A stretch of DNA of 64,000 bases, from positions 1-64,000 of the forward strand of contig JASLNT010000083.1 of NCBI GenBank assembly GCA_030745875.1. Reading direction: 5' to 3'. A model generated the notes under the pieces. It ran no database searches. It saw only the letters and a list, made by a program, of their open reading frames with translations, and was not told where the DNA came from. Shown here one piece after another: positions 42,215 through 50,878 of this stretch (the stretch's first letter is position 1; each line of letters begins with the position of its first letter). The translations under genes were made by a program, and so were the position numbers. The stretch is from Phycisphaerae bacterium (GTDB taxonomy: Bacteria; Planctomycetota; Phycisphaerae; SM23-33).

Positions 42215-43506
42215 CAGGAGTCTCCTCCATCCCGGGGCGGTCTGTTGCGCGGGTCTACGGGGCAGAATTCGAAGCATCTTCCACATGCGACGCACGAGGT
42301 CCTGTCGGCTTGATAGTCTTCTCGAGTTCTTCGGGTCGAAAGCGCGATGAGTTTCAGCGCGATGACAAGTCCTATGAACGCTCCGGCCCAGCCTCCGCCC
42401 CGTGCGACATTGCCCCGGATTTCTGCGGCTTCGGTGTCTAGTTCTTCGGTGGATCGCCCTGATTCTCTAAACGCTTGGCTGGCGTCGGTTGTGTCGGACA
42501 CTTCCCGCGCTTCTTCTCGCTTTATGCGTTCGGCCAGGCGGACTGTCGGATGCATTCTCGCCATGGACGGAGCCGTGTACACCATGATCCAGACGCTGCC
42601 GGCGACAATCAGTGGGGCCGCAACCAGCATGCACAGCAATCCAAGCATCCCTCGTTTGCGGTTCTCTGGGAGTTTGTCGATATTTGGCGCCTCTATGGCG
42701 CCGAACGGGCATGCATTTTCGCAGAGTCGGCATTTGATGCACTCGTCGGGTGTGATTGTAACGCGACGCCACGACAGCTTTGACGCCCAACCAAGCAGCA
42801 GTCCGTACGGACAGAGGAAGCGGCAGTACGGGCGACCTACGAACATGCTTATCACCAGGAAACACGCTCCAAGTATCAGCATGCCCGCCGGACCGTTCAG
42901 GCGGAACAACGCTATGAAAGGATCGTAGCGACAAATTACGTATGCGCTGCCCGTGGCCGCAAACAGTACGGCGAGCGCCAGGTAAACGCAGGGCAGTATT
43001 CCCAACGCGTGACGAAGCAATCCCGGCAGGCGAAACGGGCGGAAGAGAACGAGTTCCTGCATCGCGCCCAGCGGACATACCGACGCGCAGAACGCTCTAC
43101 CGAAGAACAGCGTGAATACTAGCGGAAGGATGAAGAATACAATCACCCCCAGCGATATTACGGCGGCGGGATTAAAGACCGCCTCGGCCATCGACTGGAT
43201 TGCTCCGATCGGGCAGACGCAGCCCTGTCGATAGAAGCCGAAGTAAACCAGTGAAGCGACGCACAGCATCCATATGCCTTTGCGACTGCGTAGCTTAAGT
43301 GCAAGGAATGCTGCGAGCGTGAGCGCAGCAGCCAGTATTGCGATATCCACAATTGGTGGGATTTCGTGCGTGATTTCCGGCATGGACGCAGGCGGCTGGA
43401 CGTAGTCCGAGCCCAGGTCCGGGGGCGGATACTTGAACGCTTCCTTGCCCGAGGCCCCGACAGCCGTCGACAGAAGCACCAGAATGCCGGCTGCGATGAG
43501 TCTCAA
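42214..43506 (-). CDS. NosR/NapH-like membrane polyferredoxin
   Basis: A 430-aa integral membrane Fe-S protein. After a signal-like helix and a short Pro-rich periplasmic segment, about six helices alternate with cysteine motifs: CVCPIGAIQ, FCASVCPLGAMQE and YCRFLCPYGLLLG, the pattern of the NosR C terminus and NapH. Two ferredoxin motifs follow, CIKCRLCENACP and, near the end, CVACGRCFEFCPVDP. Relatives pass electrons across the membrane to periplasmic partners. It overlaps the Tat ferredoxin by 4 nt and the propeller gene by 1 nt. No FMN-binding domain like that of NosR is present. Confidence 0.88.
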   Translation of the reverse strand: MRLIAAGILVLLSTAVGASGKEAFKYPPPDLGSDYVQPPASMPEITHEIPPIVDIAILAAALTLAAFLALKLRSRKGIWMLCVASLVYFGFYRQGCVCPIGAIQSMAEAVFNPAAVISLGVIVFFILPLVFTLFFGRAFCASVCPLGAMQELVLFRPFRLPGLLRHALGILPCVYLALAVLFAATGSAYVICRYDPFIALFRLNGPAGMLILGACFLVISMFVGRPYCRFLCPYGLLLGWASKLSWRRVTITPDECIKCRLCENACPFGAIEAPNIDKLPENRKRGMLGLLCMLVAAPLIVAGSVWIMVYTAPSMARMHPTVRLAERIKREEAREVSDTTDASQAFRESGRSTEELDTEAAEIRGNVARGGGWAGAFIGLVIALKLIALSTRRTREDYQADRTSCVACGRCFEFCPVDPRNRPPRDGGDS

Positions 43507-44078
43507 GAGTTATGCTCCGGGCCTTGTTCCAGCCAGTATGGGTGTTGTGCGGGCCGCCGGACGAACGCCTGGGCCGGGCAGGCGGTGGCGATTGTGCATT
43601 CGTTACAGTTGGTGCAGCGGTCCTGGTCGACCTGGAGGAATAGCGAACCATTGCCCTCCTTGCAGCCTTTCACGCAGATTCCGCACCCCGTGCATCTAGC
43701 GGGATCTATAGTGTATTCATAGCTGTCCTCCACCACGTGCTCGCGGATAATCGCATCGGTGGGGCAGAGTTGGAATTCGACGCCGGCATGACTTCTTGCT
43801 CCGCTGGACCCGGATTTGTAGTATCCGAAACAGAAATTGCATCGTCCGCACTTGGCGAATTCGTGTGCGCATTTGACGGCTGACTCCATCAGCACGCAGT
43901 GCGTGGCGCAGTTTCCGCATGCGGTGCATTTTGTCGGATCTATCTGCCAGACCGATCGCCTGAGCGATACGCCTCTTGCCGCCGCTACCGCCAGAGCGCC
44001 CAGGCCCGCTACGCATACTCCGCGCGTAGTGGTCCGCAGGAAGTTTCTCCGGGTCAGCTTGTTATGTCCGTTACTCAT
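43503..44078 (-). CDS. Tat-exported polyferredoxin
   Basis: A 191-aa extracytoplasmic ferredoxin. From ATG 44078 a Tat signal (LTRRNFLRTTTRG, residues 8-20) leads to four Fe-S motifs: CTACGNCATHC (51-61), CGRCNFC with a later LCPTDAI (77-109), CTGCGICVKGCKEG (129-142) and CTNCNECTIATACP (155-168). This resembles NapG/DmsB-type electron carriers. Its start overlaps the 69-aa gene by 8 nt, and its stop overlaps the membrane polyferredoxin by 4 nt, its likely redox partner. Confidence 0.88.
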   Translation of the reverse strand: MSNGHNKLTRRNFLRTTTRGVCVAGLGALAVAAARGVSLRRSVWQIDPTKCTACGNCATHCVLMESAVKCAHEFAKCGRCNFCFGYYKSGSSGARSHAGVEFQLCPTDAIIREHVVEDSYEYTIDPARCTGCGICVKGCKEGNGSLFLQVDQDRCTNCNECTIATACPAQAFVRRPAQHPYWLEQGPEHNS

Positions 44079-44280
44079 TGTGTTGTTTAATGGCGGCTTG
44101 TGCTGCGGGAAGGTCGCATCGCCCAAGGAGCTTGCACGACCTGCAACCCGTCGATTCAGTACATTCGCGCGAAGCTGACCTGCCGGCCAGTATAATCGCT
44201 CCGCCTGCGATAGAGCCCAGGGCGGCGGTTCGCCCCAGGCCGCGGATGAATTCTCTACGCGTTGTAGTCGGGCGTGTCAC
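44071..44280 (-). CDS. 69-aa Tat-targeted Cys-rich protein
   Basis: A small protein not assigned to a known family. A twin-arginine signal (TTRREFIRGLGRTAA, residues 7-21) and hydrophobic core occupy more than half of it. The mature part is about 35 residues with Cys40, Cys46, Cys49 and Cys54 (C-x5-C-x2-C-x4-C), enough for one Fe-S cluster or metal. Overlaps of 4 nt with the upstream propeller gene and 8 nt with the Tat ferredoxin gene make it a convincing real gene. Confidence 0.75.
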   Translation of the reverse strand: MTRPTTTRREFIRGLGRTAALGSIAGGAIILAGRSASRECTESTGCRSCKLLGRCDLPAAQAAIKQHNE

Positions 44281-45317
44281 CTTGATGCTCCTGTAGTGGG
44301 GCGGGGCGCGATCTTGCGTTTGAATATCCTCAGCGTCTTCCTGATCGGGTCCAGCACCAGGATACGACCATTACGATCGACGGCGATGTCGGGCACGATG
44401 TTGGTGTCTTTGGGCTGATCGGTGAACTCGTTCGGACCAGCCGCTACGTTATTAAGCTTCCCTTCGGGGCTGTAGACCTTGACTCGTTGGAGAGTTTTTT
44501 CGTACGTTACGATGCTCCCGTCGCCCAGGACCGCTATAGCAGCCGGGTTGCAGCATCCGTAGAACTTGGTTATGTCGGATCCCTCTGAGCCCCAACTCTT
44601 CAGGATATCGCCATAGCTGTCGCGAACTTGCACCAGAGATCGCCCCGGGTCCACCGTTAGAAGTTCGCCTTTGCCTGTCAGTGCAACGTCAAGATGCGGA
44701 CTGGGTACGTTGAACCCGCTCATGAAAGCTCCAGAGTCGTCGCGCCCGTTCTTGTAGGTTCGCTCGCCAGTCTTGCGGTCGTATCGCATAATAACGCGGT
44801 TTCCGGCATCAGCGGCGTATACGTATTGGTCCGAGACCGCCAGCGACACCAGGTGGGCCTTATCGTTCAGCGTTTCCCACTGGGTCTGCTGTTTTCCGTC
44901 GGCGGTTACTACTGCGATGGTGTTCCTGGCCGCTACGTATATTGTTCCGCCCGTCGAGGCCAGGGCCTGCGGTGCAAACGGCAGGTCTGCTCGCCTGATC
45001 TCCTGTCCTTCGGGTGACAGGATTGCGATCGCCTTATCGCCTGCCAGACAGATATTTCCGTCGTCAAGCACGGTCAGGGCGACAGGTGAATCCATCCCCG
45101 TCGGGAAAGCTGGAAGCGACTCCTGCCATTTCACCAGCGACAGATCGAATTTCTTAAGCTTCTGGAAAGCCTTGTCGTAGTCTCGCCCCGTGCCAGCGCC
45201 ATTGTCGCCCGTCGGGTCCATTAGACTAAACGCCGCCCAAACCGCGATCCCCACCGCAGCCAGTACGGCCAGCGATATCAACAGATCGTTCATTTTGCGG
45301 TTGGGCTGTTCGGTCAT
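44277..45317 (-). CDS. membrane-anchored NHL-type beta-propeller protein
   Basis: A 346-aa protein with one N-terminal membrane helix (residues 10-31), then a propeller of short NHL-like blades: ALTVLDDGNICLAGDKAIAIL, LAVSDQYVYAADAGNRVIMRYD, DVALTGKGELLTVDPG, AIAVLGDGSIVTY and DIAVDRNGRILVLDP. The KFYGCCNPAAIA segment has adjacent cysteines seen in planctomycete relatives. NHL propellers usually bind partners or ligands. It overlaps both neighbours by 4 nt, so it is translated with the upstream PQQ-like propeller and the downstream small Tat protein. Confidence 0.83.
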   Translation of the reverse strand: MTEQPNRKMNDLLISLAVLAAVGIAVWAAFSLMDPTGDNGAGTGRDYDKAFQKLKKFDLSLVKWQESLPAFPTGMDSPVALTVLDDGNICLAGDKAIAILSPEGQEIRRADLPFAPQALASTGGTIYVAARNTIAVVTADGKQQTQWETLNDKAHLVSLAVSDQYVYAADAGNRVIMRYDRKTGERTYKNGRDDSGAFMSGFNVPSPHLDVALTGKGELLTVDPGRSLVQVRDSYGDILKSWGSEGSDITKFYGCCNPAAIAVLGDGSIVTYEKTLQRVKVYSPEGKLNNVAAGPNEFTDQPKDTNIVPDIAVDRNGRILVLDPIRKTLRIFKRKIAPRPTTGASR

Positions 45318-46852
45318 GGTCGTTGTTTCGCGGGTGTCTTTGCAGGTTTCGGGGCGTTTGGATCACGCAGATCCAGGCAGAGCATTTTCGTAAGGTCTCG
45401 CAGGATCAGCCTCCCGTCGGCGATCGCCATTGGCGCCCATGCTTCGTGGCCATCAAACACTTGAGCTTTGGCCAGTTCCTTCCAGCCCGCCGGTGTCGCA
45501 CGGGCCATTGTCAGCATTCCCGTCTTCCCATCCAAAGCCAGTATCTTGCCGTCTGCTATCAGATACGGCCCGAGTTCAAACTTATTCTCAGGTCCGCTGG
45601 ACCAGAGTCGCACACCGTCGAGGTTCATGCATATCATCTGCTGCCTGGCTTGGCCTGCGTTATTGGTCAGCACTCCATAGAGATGCTTTTCGTACAGCAA
45701 GGGGGTCTGCTGGATCGAGCCGAATATACCCGGTCCGCGTCGGAACGCCTCAACTGCGATTGACTCGCCGTCATCGTTCTGCTTTATCTTGAGCATGAGG
45801 CATCCGGCTTTGTAAGCTGCACTGAGGAATATCTGTTCGTCGCCGATAATCACAGGCGAGGGCGACAGCGCCGGTGTGACCTGCCAGTCCTTGAATCTCC
45901 AGATTATCTTGCCGTCCTCGGCCGAAACACCCACTACGCCTCCGGTGGTGCAGTAGATGTACATTCTCGTGCCCCAGTGTTCAAGCGGCATGATCGACGA
46001 GTGGGTCATCAACAACTTGTCCGGATTAGGCGTTTCCCAGAGTATTTCACCGGTTTCACAGTCTCGGGCGAGCATTAGCGCCTTGGCTCCGCCGGGCGCC
46101 AGCACCGCCACCTTGCGCTGAATAGTCTTGTCGCCTTCTTCAACTTCAATCGTATCGATCAGCGGACATTGGGCGCTGTACCATTCAGGTATAACCGCGC
46201 CGTATTTCTTTACAAGGTCCATCGTCCAGATTGGCTTGCCGGTAACAGCGTTGAGGCAAAGGACGTGGCCTTTGGGGCCTATGGTTACAACGAAGCGGTC
46301 AGTGACAGCGGGCACGCTGCGAGACACGCCATGCGATCGGCGAATAGGGATATGGTACCATTGTCTCCATATCTCGCTTCCGTCGACCAGTGAAAGACAT
46401 CTCAGCAGGTCGCCTTTCTGTGATTCGTCGACAGGATCCTTCGTGCCGGCGGGTCGGCCTTCGTAGTAGTCCAGAACGTATACGCGCCCCTTATGGATAG
46501 CGGCTCCACCGTAGCCCTGCCCCAAATCCAGTGACCAGAGAACCTTCGGTCCGCCCGCAGGCCACGATTCGGCAAGCGGGGTCTCCTCGACGCTAACGCC
46601 ATCGAGGCTGGAATTGCGGAATTGCGGCCAGGAGCCTGTCATGCCCTCGGGAGCCTTGCCGACGCCAGGAGTGAACTTACCGGGCAAATCGACCTCAAAC
46701 ACCTTAACAGGCGGGGCGTCAAACTCCTCACGCAGCGATAGATCGTCCGGACCCGCCCCCGACAGCCAGGCATAGCAGACCGCTACCCCTGTAACAGCAA
46801 ACAGCAACGGTATCAGGATGGCTATATTGAACGCTCGCATTATTGTTCGCAT
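45314..46852 (-). CDS. membrane-anchored PQQ-like beta-propeller protein
   Basis: A 512-aa protein with one N-terminal helix (about residues 8-30). The propeller begins GSWPQFRNSSLDGVSVEETP, close to the opening of the 18.6-kb propeller. Blades include CLSLVDGSEIWRQWYHIP, CLNAVTGKPIWTMDL, ARDCETGEILWETPNP, VSAEDGKIIWRFKDW and ALDGKTGMLTMA. It ends in a Lys/Pro-rich tail. The start is ATG 46852, or a second ATG four codons on. A 7-bp hairpin spans the junction with the ABC permease gene. Confidence 0.87.
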   Translation of the reverse strand: MRTIMRAFNIAILIPLLFAVTGVAVCYAWLSGAGPDDLSLREEFDAPPVKVFEVDLPGKFTPGVGKAPEGMTGSWPQFRNSSLDGVSVEETPLAESWPAGGPKVLWSLDLGQGYGGAAIHKGRVYVLDYYEGRPAGTKDPVDESQKGDLLRCLSLVDGSEIWRQWYHIPIRRSHGVSRSVPAVTDRFVVTIGPKGHVLCLNAVTGKPIWTMDLVKKYGAVIPEWYSAQCPLIDTIEVEEGDKTIQRKVAVLAPGGAKALMLARDCETGEILWETPNPDKLLMTHSSIMPLEHWGTRMYIYCTTGGVVGVSAEDGKIIWRFKDWQVTPALSPSPVIIGDEQIFLSAAYKAGCLMLKIKQNDDGESIAVEAFRRGPGIFGSIQQTPLLYEKHLYGVLTNNAGQARQQMICMNLDGVRLWSSGPENKFELGPYLIADGKILALDGKTGMLTMARATPAGWKELAKAQVFDGHEAWAPMAIADGRLILRDLTKMLCLDLRDPNAPKPAKTPAKQRP

Positions 46853-46853
46853 T

Positions 46854-46874
46854 ATAGCAGAATCCGTCTGCTAT
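46854..46874 (-). other. hairpin across the permease/propeller gene junction
   Basis: Perfect 7-bp arms ATAGCAG and CTGCTAT with a 7-nt loop cover the permease stop codon and end 1 nt before the next ATG. On the - strand TATAAT also ends at that ATG. It may tune translation re-initiation or hold an internal promoter; no good -35 is visible. Confidence 0.4.
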
Positions 46875-49800
46875 TCACTCCGTAACGCCCCCAATCTTTC
46901 GCCTCGTATCGTCAGCAGTCCAGCCAGTGCTATCCACAGCACGCCAAGAACCAGCATAGCTAATACGGTAGCACCCAGAGACGTGTAAGGCAAGCTTCCG
47001 CCTGCGGATCTTATCACCGGTCCGATCGCCACCAGCGCCGCGCCCAAACCACACGATACGCCCATCACCAGCAGGCCCGCATGCTCGATCAGCAGCATTT
47101 TGCGAATAGTTGAATTCTCGAACCCCACCGCCCAAAGCACGGCCAATTCACCGCGACGCTCCATTATGTTACGCACCACCACCAGCCCCAGGCCAACCGT
47201 GCCCAGCACCAAGCCCAGAGATCCGAGCACTTGGAACATGGCCATATAAGTTGACTGGACGGTGTTGAACGCCGCCAGACGGTCGACGGCTGATGAGGCT
47301 TCCATACCTACATCGCTCATGGCTCTGTTGAGTTGCTTGACCAGGGGCCCGGCGCGACCGGTCGCTGCTTCAGCCAAGAACACTCGATTACCGGATGAAC
47401 TGACGTATCGTTGCGTGAAGTGGTCCTGCGAGATCAGCAGCGAGCCCTGGAAGATCGAGTTGGCGATCTTTGCGACGATTTGTACTTTGAACTGCTCTCC
47501 TCGCTCGTCGACAAACTCCAGCGACTCGCCCAGCGATTTGCCAAGCGCCCATCGCACAGTGGCTTCGTCGCCTATGGCGGGCACGATGTCTGGTCCGAGA
47601 TCAGCATTCAGGAGTTCCCACGGATTTGTATCAGCGGACGGTTCTTGCGTTGCTATGAATGTGAATCGCCCGCGGAGGTCTTCAGGTTTCACGCCGATTA
47701 TGCGTGGTGACTGGGCGCGGTTCAGATTCAGGCAATTGGCCTGATCTCCGTCGCGCAGGCGCATGTGTACGATCGAGGCGGCGTTCCAGGGGCCTTCATC
47801 GAGACCGAAGGGCTCCCTGCCTTCAGGCGTGTTGAGATTTCCGAACACCGGGAGGGACGATTCGCCAAACAATGCGAACCCGCCCGTTCCCGACGTAGGC
47901 TTTTCGACATCGTCCAGAGGGCTTGCCTGGTTGGCTCCGACGGCGATGACCATGGATACTCCACAGGCGATAATTGCAACGACGCCCAGCGACCGCCCGG
48001 GCCTTCGTCCAGCCCCGCGCAAAGCGATATCCATGAGCGACATTCTTCGGCCTGATAGCTTTACAGCCGCCCGCCCCAACCATGTTCGGCAGGCCGACAA
48101 CAACGCTATCAGCAGGAGGAAGCCTGCAGCAAAGAACGCCCCGGTCTGTGAACTGATACACGCCAGGGCGGCGATTCCAGCGGCGACGCACGCTGCGGCG
48201 GTGAGAAAGCTCGGATCCTTCCGCAACGGTTTGGCCTGCTTGGCTGGGGGTGTGGGGGATATATTATCCAGCAGGTTGCGGATTTCCCGGCGGAACTGCC
48301 TTCGCAGCACTATCAGGATCGCCGTCATCGCTACGGCAAATGATGATACGGCTCCGATGATCATCGTCATCGAAGTTGCGTGGAAATCAATAGCTGCGGA
48401 AGTTACGGCCCCCCGCCATATCGTCGCCAGGCCCCCGAGGACCATTCGAGTGTAGAGGATTCCTCCAGGCAACCCAATTGCGACCGCTATCAGCGCCAGC
48501 ACCGCGCCTTCGGAAACCACGATGCGCCTGACGCGTCTTTGCGTAAAGCCCACGGCCAGCATTAACCCAAGTTCGCTCGTTCGTTGGCGGACGCCCAGTG
48601 CGAACACCATCGCCGCCAGCAGAACCGCCGCACCGACCAGGAACATGCTCAAACCCAGGAAGAGCTGCCCGAAATCCAATGCCTCCGAAGCTGCGGTGCG
48701 GGCTCGAGCAGCAACGTCGCCGAATGTCAGCCCCAGCTGGCTGGGCGTTAGTTTCTTGTGGATTGCTGTCTCGTAATCCTTGGCGGTTAGTTCATTCTGC
48801 CTAATTGCAGTCAGGTCGCCAAAACGATTGGACCAGAGTTTCCGACCGGCGGCCAGGGATATGATCGCCTTGGGCGTACCGCGATAGTCCTTCCAGTACG
48901 CCCGGTCTTCGTCCTGTATCTTGCGTTTGTCGATCTTGACGCCCGGATCCCATGCGCGGCAGTCGGCGGCTCCGGAGAGTCCGGGAAAATCGGGCATTAG
49001 GTCGCGATCGAGCAGTTCCGAATCATTGGGGATGACTTTTGCGATTTTGAAGAGGGCGGTGTGCTCCGTGAGTTTCCGCATGGGCCCCAGTACGTAGTAT
49101 TTGATGGCGAGCGTGTCGCCCGGCGCGGCCGACAGGTCGTCAGCCAGCCACTTGCTGACGATCGCCTCGTCATCGCCGAGGGCCTGGTCGGCGCTGATGA
49201 GAGGTCCCCGTGCGGTAATGGTGGAGTAGGGGGTTGTACGGTCTGCTACACTTAGTTCATTTGCAAAATACGTAAGGACACCTTCGGGTGGAGCCTGCGG
49301 GGCGACGGTTTGGGCGGCTTGGACAACCGCCGGATGCAGGAAGATGCGATTGCTGCGAACTTCCACAGTCTTGCTATTCGGTCGTTCTTTCCGCCCGCAG
49401 TCTTGCACTTTCACACCGATGTCGTCGAGCGTCCATACGCTAGCCAACGCCTGATCGGCCGCTTTGGCGGAGGCGCCGTTGGCGAGCAATAGATTCGCCC
49501 TGCCCGACAGGTCGATTTTTTTCGCCAGCCAGTCCAACTGCAGATATGCGTTGAGCGGAGCGGCCTGGTCGGCTCGCAGGCTGAATCGTCCGAATTGTTC
49601 GGGTCGGACTATTGCTGCGATCTTCAGGCGGACCGTCACCGCCGCGTCGGACGTGCGCGACAGCGGAGCGTCACGCGACACTGTTGAGGGTTTCGACACT
49701 GTCAACAGCATCTCCTGGCCGGGTTTCAGGCCCAGGCGTTCAGCCAGCGGTTCATTAACAGCGACCTCTCCGTCTTTGAGTTCAGCGATGCCGGATGGCG

Positions 49801-50167
49801 GCCTCGGGGCGAGTTTCCAGAATGCCTGGCTAACGCCGAGAACGTTTACATTGCCTGTGCGGCGTTTTGAATCTTCGCTGTGCACTCCAACGCCGGGCAG
49901 TTGAATCGCGGCGGCGACTTTTGCATTCAGTATGTGCGCCAACTTGTCGCCCAGATTTGCTCGGAAGAAGTTGTCCCCGCCGTCCAGAGCGACTGATACG
50001 TCGCCCAGGCGGACGCGAGCGGTCCGGTGCAGTGTTCCGGAGACCGAATCTCCGACCAGCAGAGCTCCGGTGAGGACAGCCGTTGCGACGGCGGCTGCTC
50101 CTATCACGCCGATGTGGGTCCTGCGATAGAACCACAGACTGCGGGCGATTAGATCGATGAACTTCAT
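46871..50167 (-). CDS. large FtsX/MacB-type ABC transporter permease
   Basis: A 1,098-aa permease with two FtsX-type transmembrane blocks. Residue 20-45 is the first helix, followed by a long extracytoplasmic domain (about 45-510). A three-helix FtsX block (about 515-640, including FALGVRQRTSELGLMLAVGF) and further helices around 665-760 follow. After a second extracytoplasmic domain comes a C-terminal FtsX block (about 965-1085, VVVRNIMERRGELAVLWAVG). Relatives act in mechanotransmission, lipoprotein release or export, not import. The start overlaps the ATPase stop by 4 nt. Cargo is unknown. Confidence 0.88.
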   Translation of the reverse strand: MKFIDLIARSLWFYRRTHIGVIGAAAVATAVLTGALLVGDSVSGTLHRTARVRLGDVSVALDGGDNFFRANLGDKLAHILNAKVAAAIQLPGVGVHSEDSKRRTGNVNVLGVSQAFWKLAPRPPSGIAELKDGEVAVNEPLAERLGLKPGQEMLLTVSKPSTVSRDAPLSRTSDAAVTVRLKIAAIVRPEQFGRFSLRADQAAPLNAYLQLDWLAKKIDLSGRANLLLANGASAKAADQALASVWTLDDIGVKVQDCGRKERPNSKTVEVRSNRIFLHPAVVQAAQTVAPQAPPEGVLTYFANELSVADRTTPYSTITARGPLISADQALGDDEAIVSKWLADDLSAAPGDTLAIKYYVLGPMRKLTEHTALFKIAKVIPNDSELLDRDLMPDFPGLSGAADCRAWDPGVKIDKRKIQDEDRAYWKDYRGTPKAIISLAAGRKLWSNRFGDLTAIRQNELTAKDYETAIHKKLTPSQLGLTFGDVAARARTAASEALDFGQLFLGLSMFLVGAAVLLAAMVFALGVRQRTSELGLMLAVGFTQRRVRRIVVSEGAVLALIAVAIGLPGGILYTRMVLGGLATIWRGAVTSAAIDFHATSMTMIIGAVSSFAVAMTAILIVLRRQFRREIRNLLDNISPTPPAKQAKPLRKDPSFLTAAACVAAGIAALACISSQTGAFFAAGFLLLIALLSACRTWLGRAAVKLSGRRMSLMDIALRGAGRRPGRSLGVVAIIACGVSMVIAVGANQASPLDDVEKPTSGTGGFALFGESSLPVFGNLNTPEGREPFGLDEGPWNAASIVHMRLRDGDQANCLNLNRAQSPRIIGVKPEDLRGRFTFIATQEPSADTNPWELLNADLGPDIVPAIGDEATVRWALGKSLGESLEFVDERGEQFKVQIVAKIANSIFQGSLLISQDHFTQRYVSSSGNRVFLAEAATGRAGPLVKQLNRAMSDVGMEASSAVDRLAAFNTVQSTYMAMFQVLGSLGLVLGTVGLGLVVVRNIMERRGELAVLWAVGFENSTIRKMLLIEHAGLLVMGVSCGLGAALVAIGPVIRSAGGSLPYTSLGATVLAMLVLGVLWIALAGLLTIRGERLGALRSE

Positions 50168-50862
50168 CTGCTGGTTTCCAGTTCGCTCAGGGTTCCATCG
50201 CGCAGTTCCATTACACGATCCATCCGCCCAGCCAGATCGGATGAGTGTGTCACCACGATAAGAGTTGTTCCTTCACTGCGGTTGAGTTCAACCAGAAGTT
50301 CTATCAGGGATTCGGATGTTTGCCTGTCGAGTGAGCCCGTTGGTTCGTCGGCGAGCAGCAAAGAGGGTGCGTTAATCAACGCTCGAGCGAGCGCAACTCG
50401 CTGCCGTTCTCCTCCCGAAAGCAGCGGGGGTTTGTCATCGGCCCGGTCGGCGAGAGCGACGCGTTTGAGCAGTTCGACGGCACGGCCCGAAGAATCGGCT
50501 CCCACGCTTCCTGACGCCAGGGCTGGCAGGAGTACGTTCTCGAGAACCGTACACTGGGGCAGAAGATGATGTTGTTGAAACACGAATCCGATACGGCTGC
50601 GTCTGATCTCCGCCAGTTGGGCGGCTTTGAGAGTTGTCAGATCACGCCCGCCCAGGCGCACCGTTCCGCTCGTGGGCCGGTCCAGTGCTCCGATAAGATT
50701 CAGCAACGTGCTCTTGCCCGATCCGGACGGGCCGACAATCGCCACCGCTTGCCCGGCAGGTATGGTCAGGGAGATATCGTCGAGCACAGCGGCGGCGGAA
50801 TCGCGAGCCTGAGAATAAGTTTTGGAAACACCCGTGAGTTCGAGGAGTACTTGATCGTTCAT
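50164..50862 (-). CDS. LolD/MacB-type ABC transporter ATP-binding protein
   Basis: A 232-aa ATPase. ATG 50862 starts MNDQVLLELTGVSKTY; a TTG ten codons upstream overlaps the previous gene and is less likely. Visible are Walker A GPSGSGKS (44-51), FVFQQHHLLPQCTVLENV at the Q-loop (typical of LolD/MacB), signature LLSGGERQRV, Walker B LLLADEPTGSLD and VVTHSSDLA, where a serine follows the switch histidine. It pairs with the FtsX-type permease it overlaps. Confidence 0.92.
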   Translation of the reverse strand: MNDQVLLELTGVSKTYSQARDSAAAVLDDISLTIPAGQAVAIVGPSGSGKSTLLNLIGALDRPTSGTVRLGGRDLTTLKAAQLAEIRRSRIGFVFQQHHLLPQCTVLENVLLPALASGSVGADSSGRAVELLKRVALADRADDKPPLLSGGERQRVALARALINAPSLLLADEPTGSLDRQTSESLIELLVELNRSEGTTLIVVTHSSDLAGRMDRVMELRDGTLSELETSR

Positions 50863-50878
50863 GTTATCTCGCAGGAAT

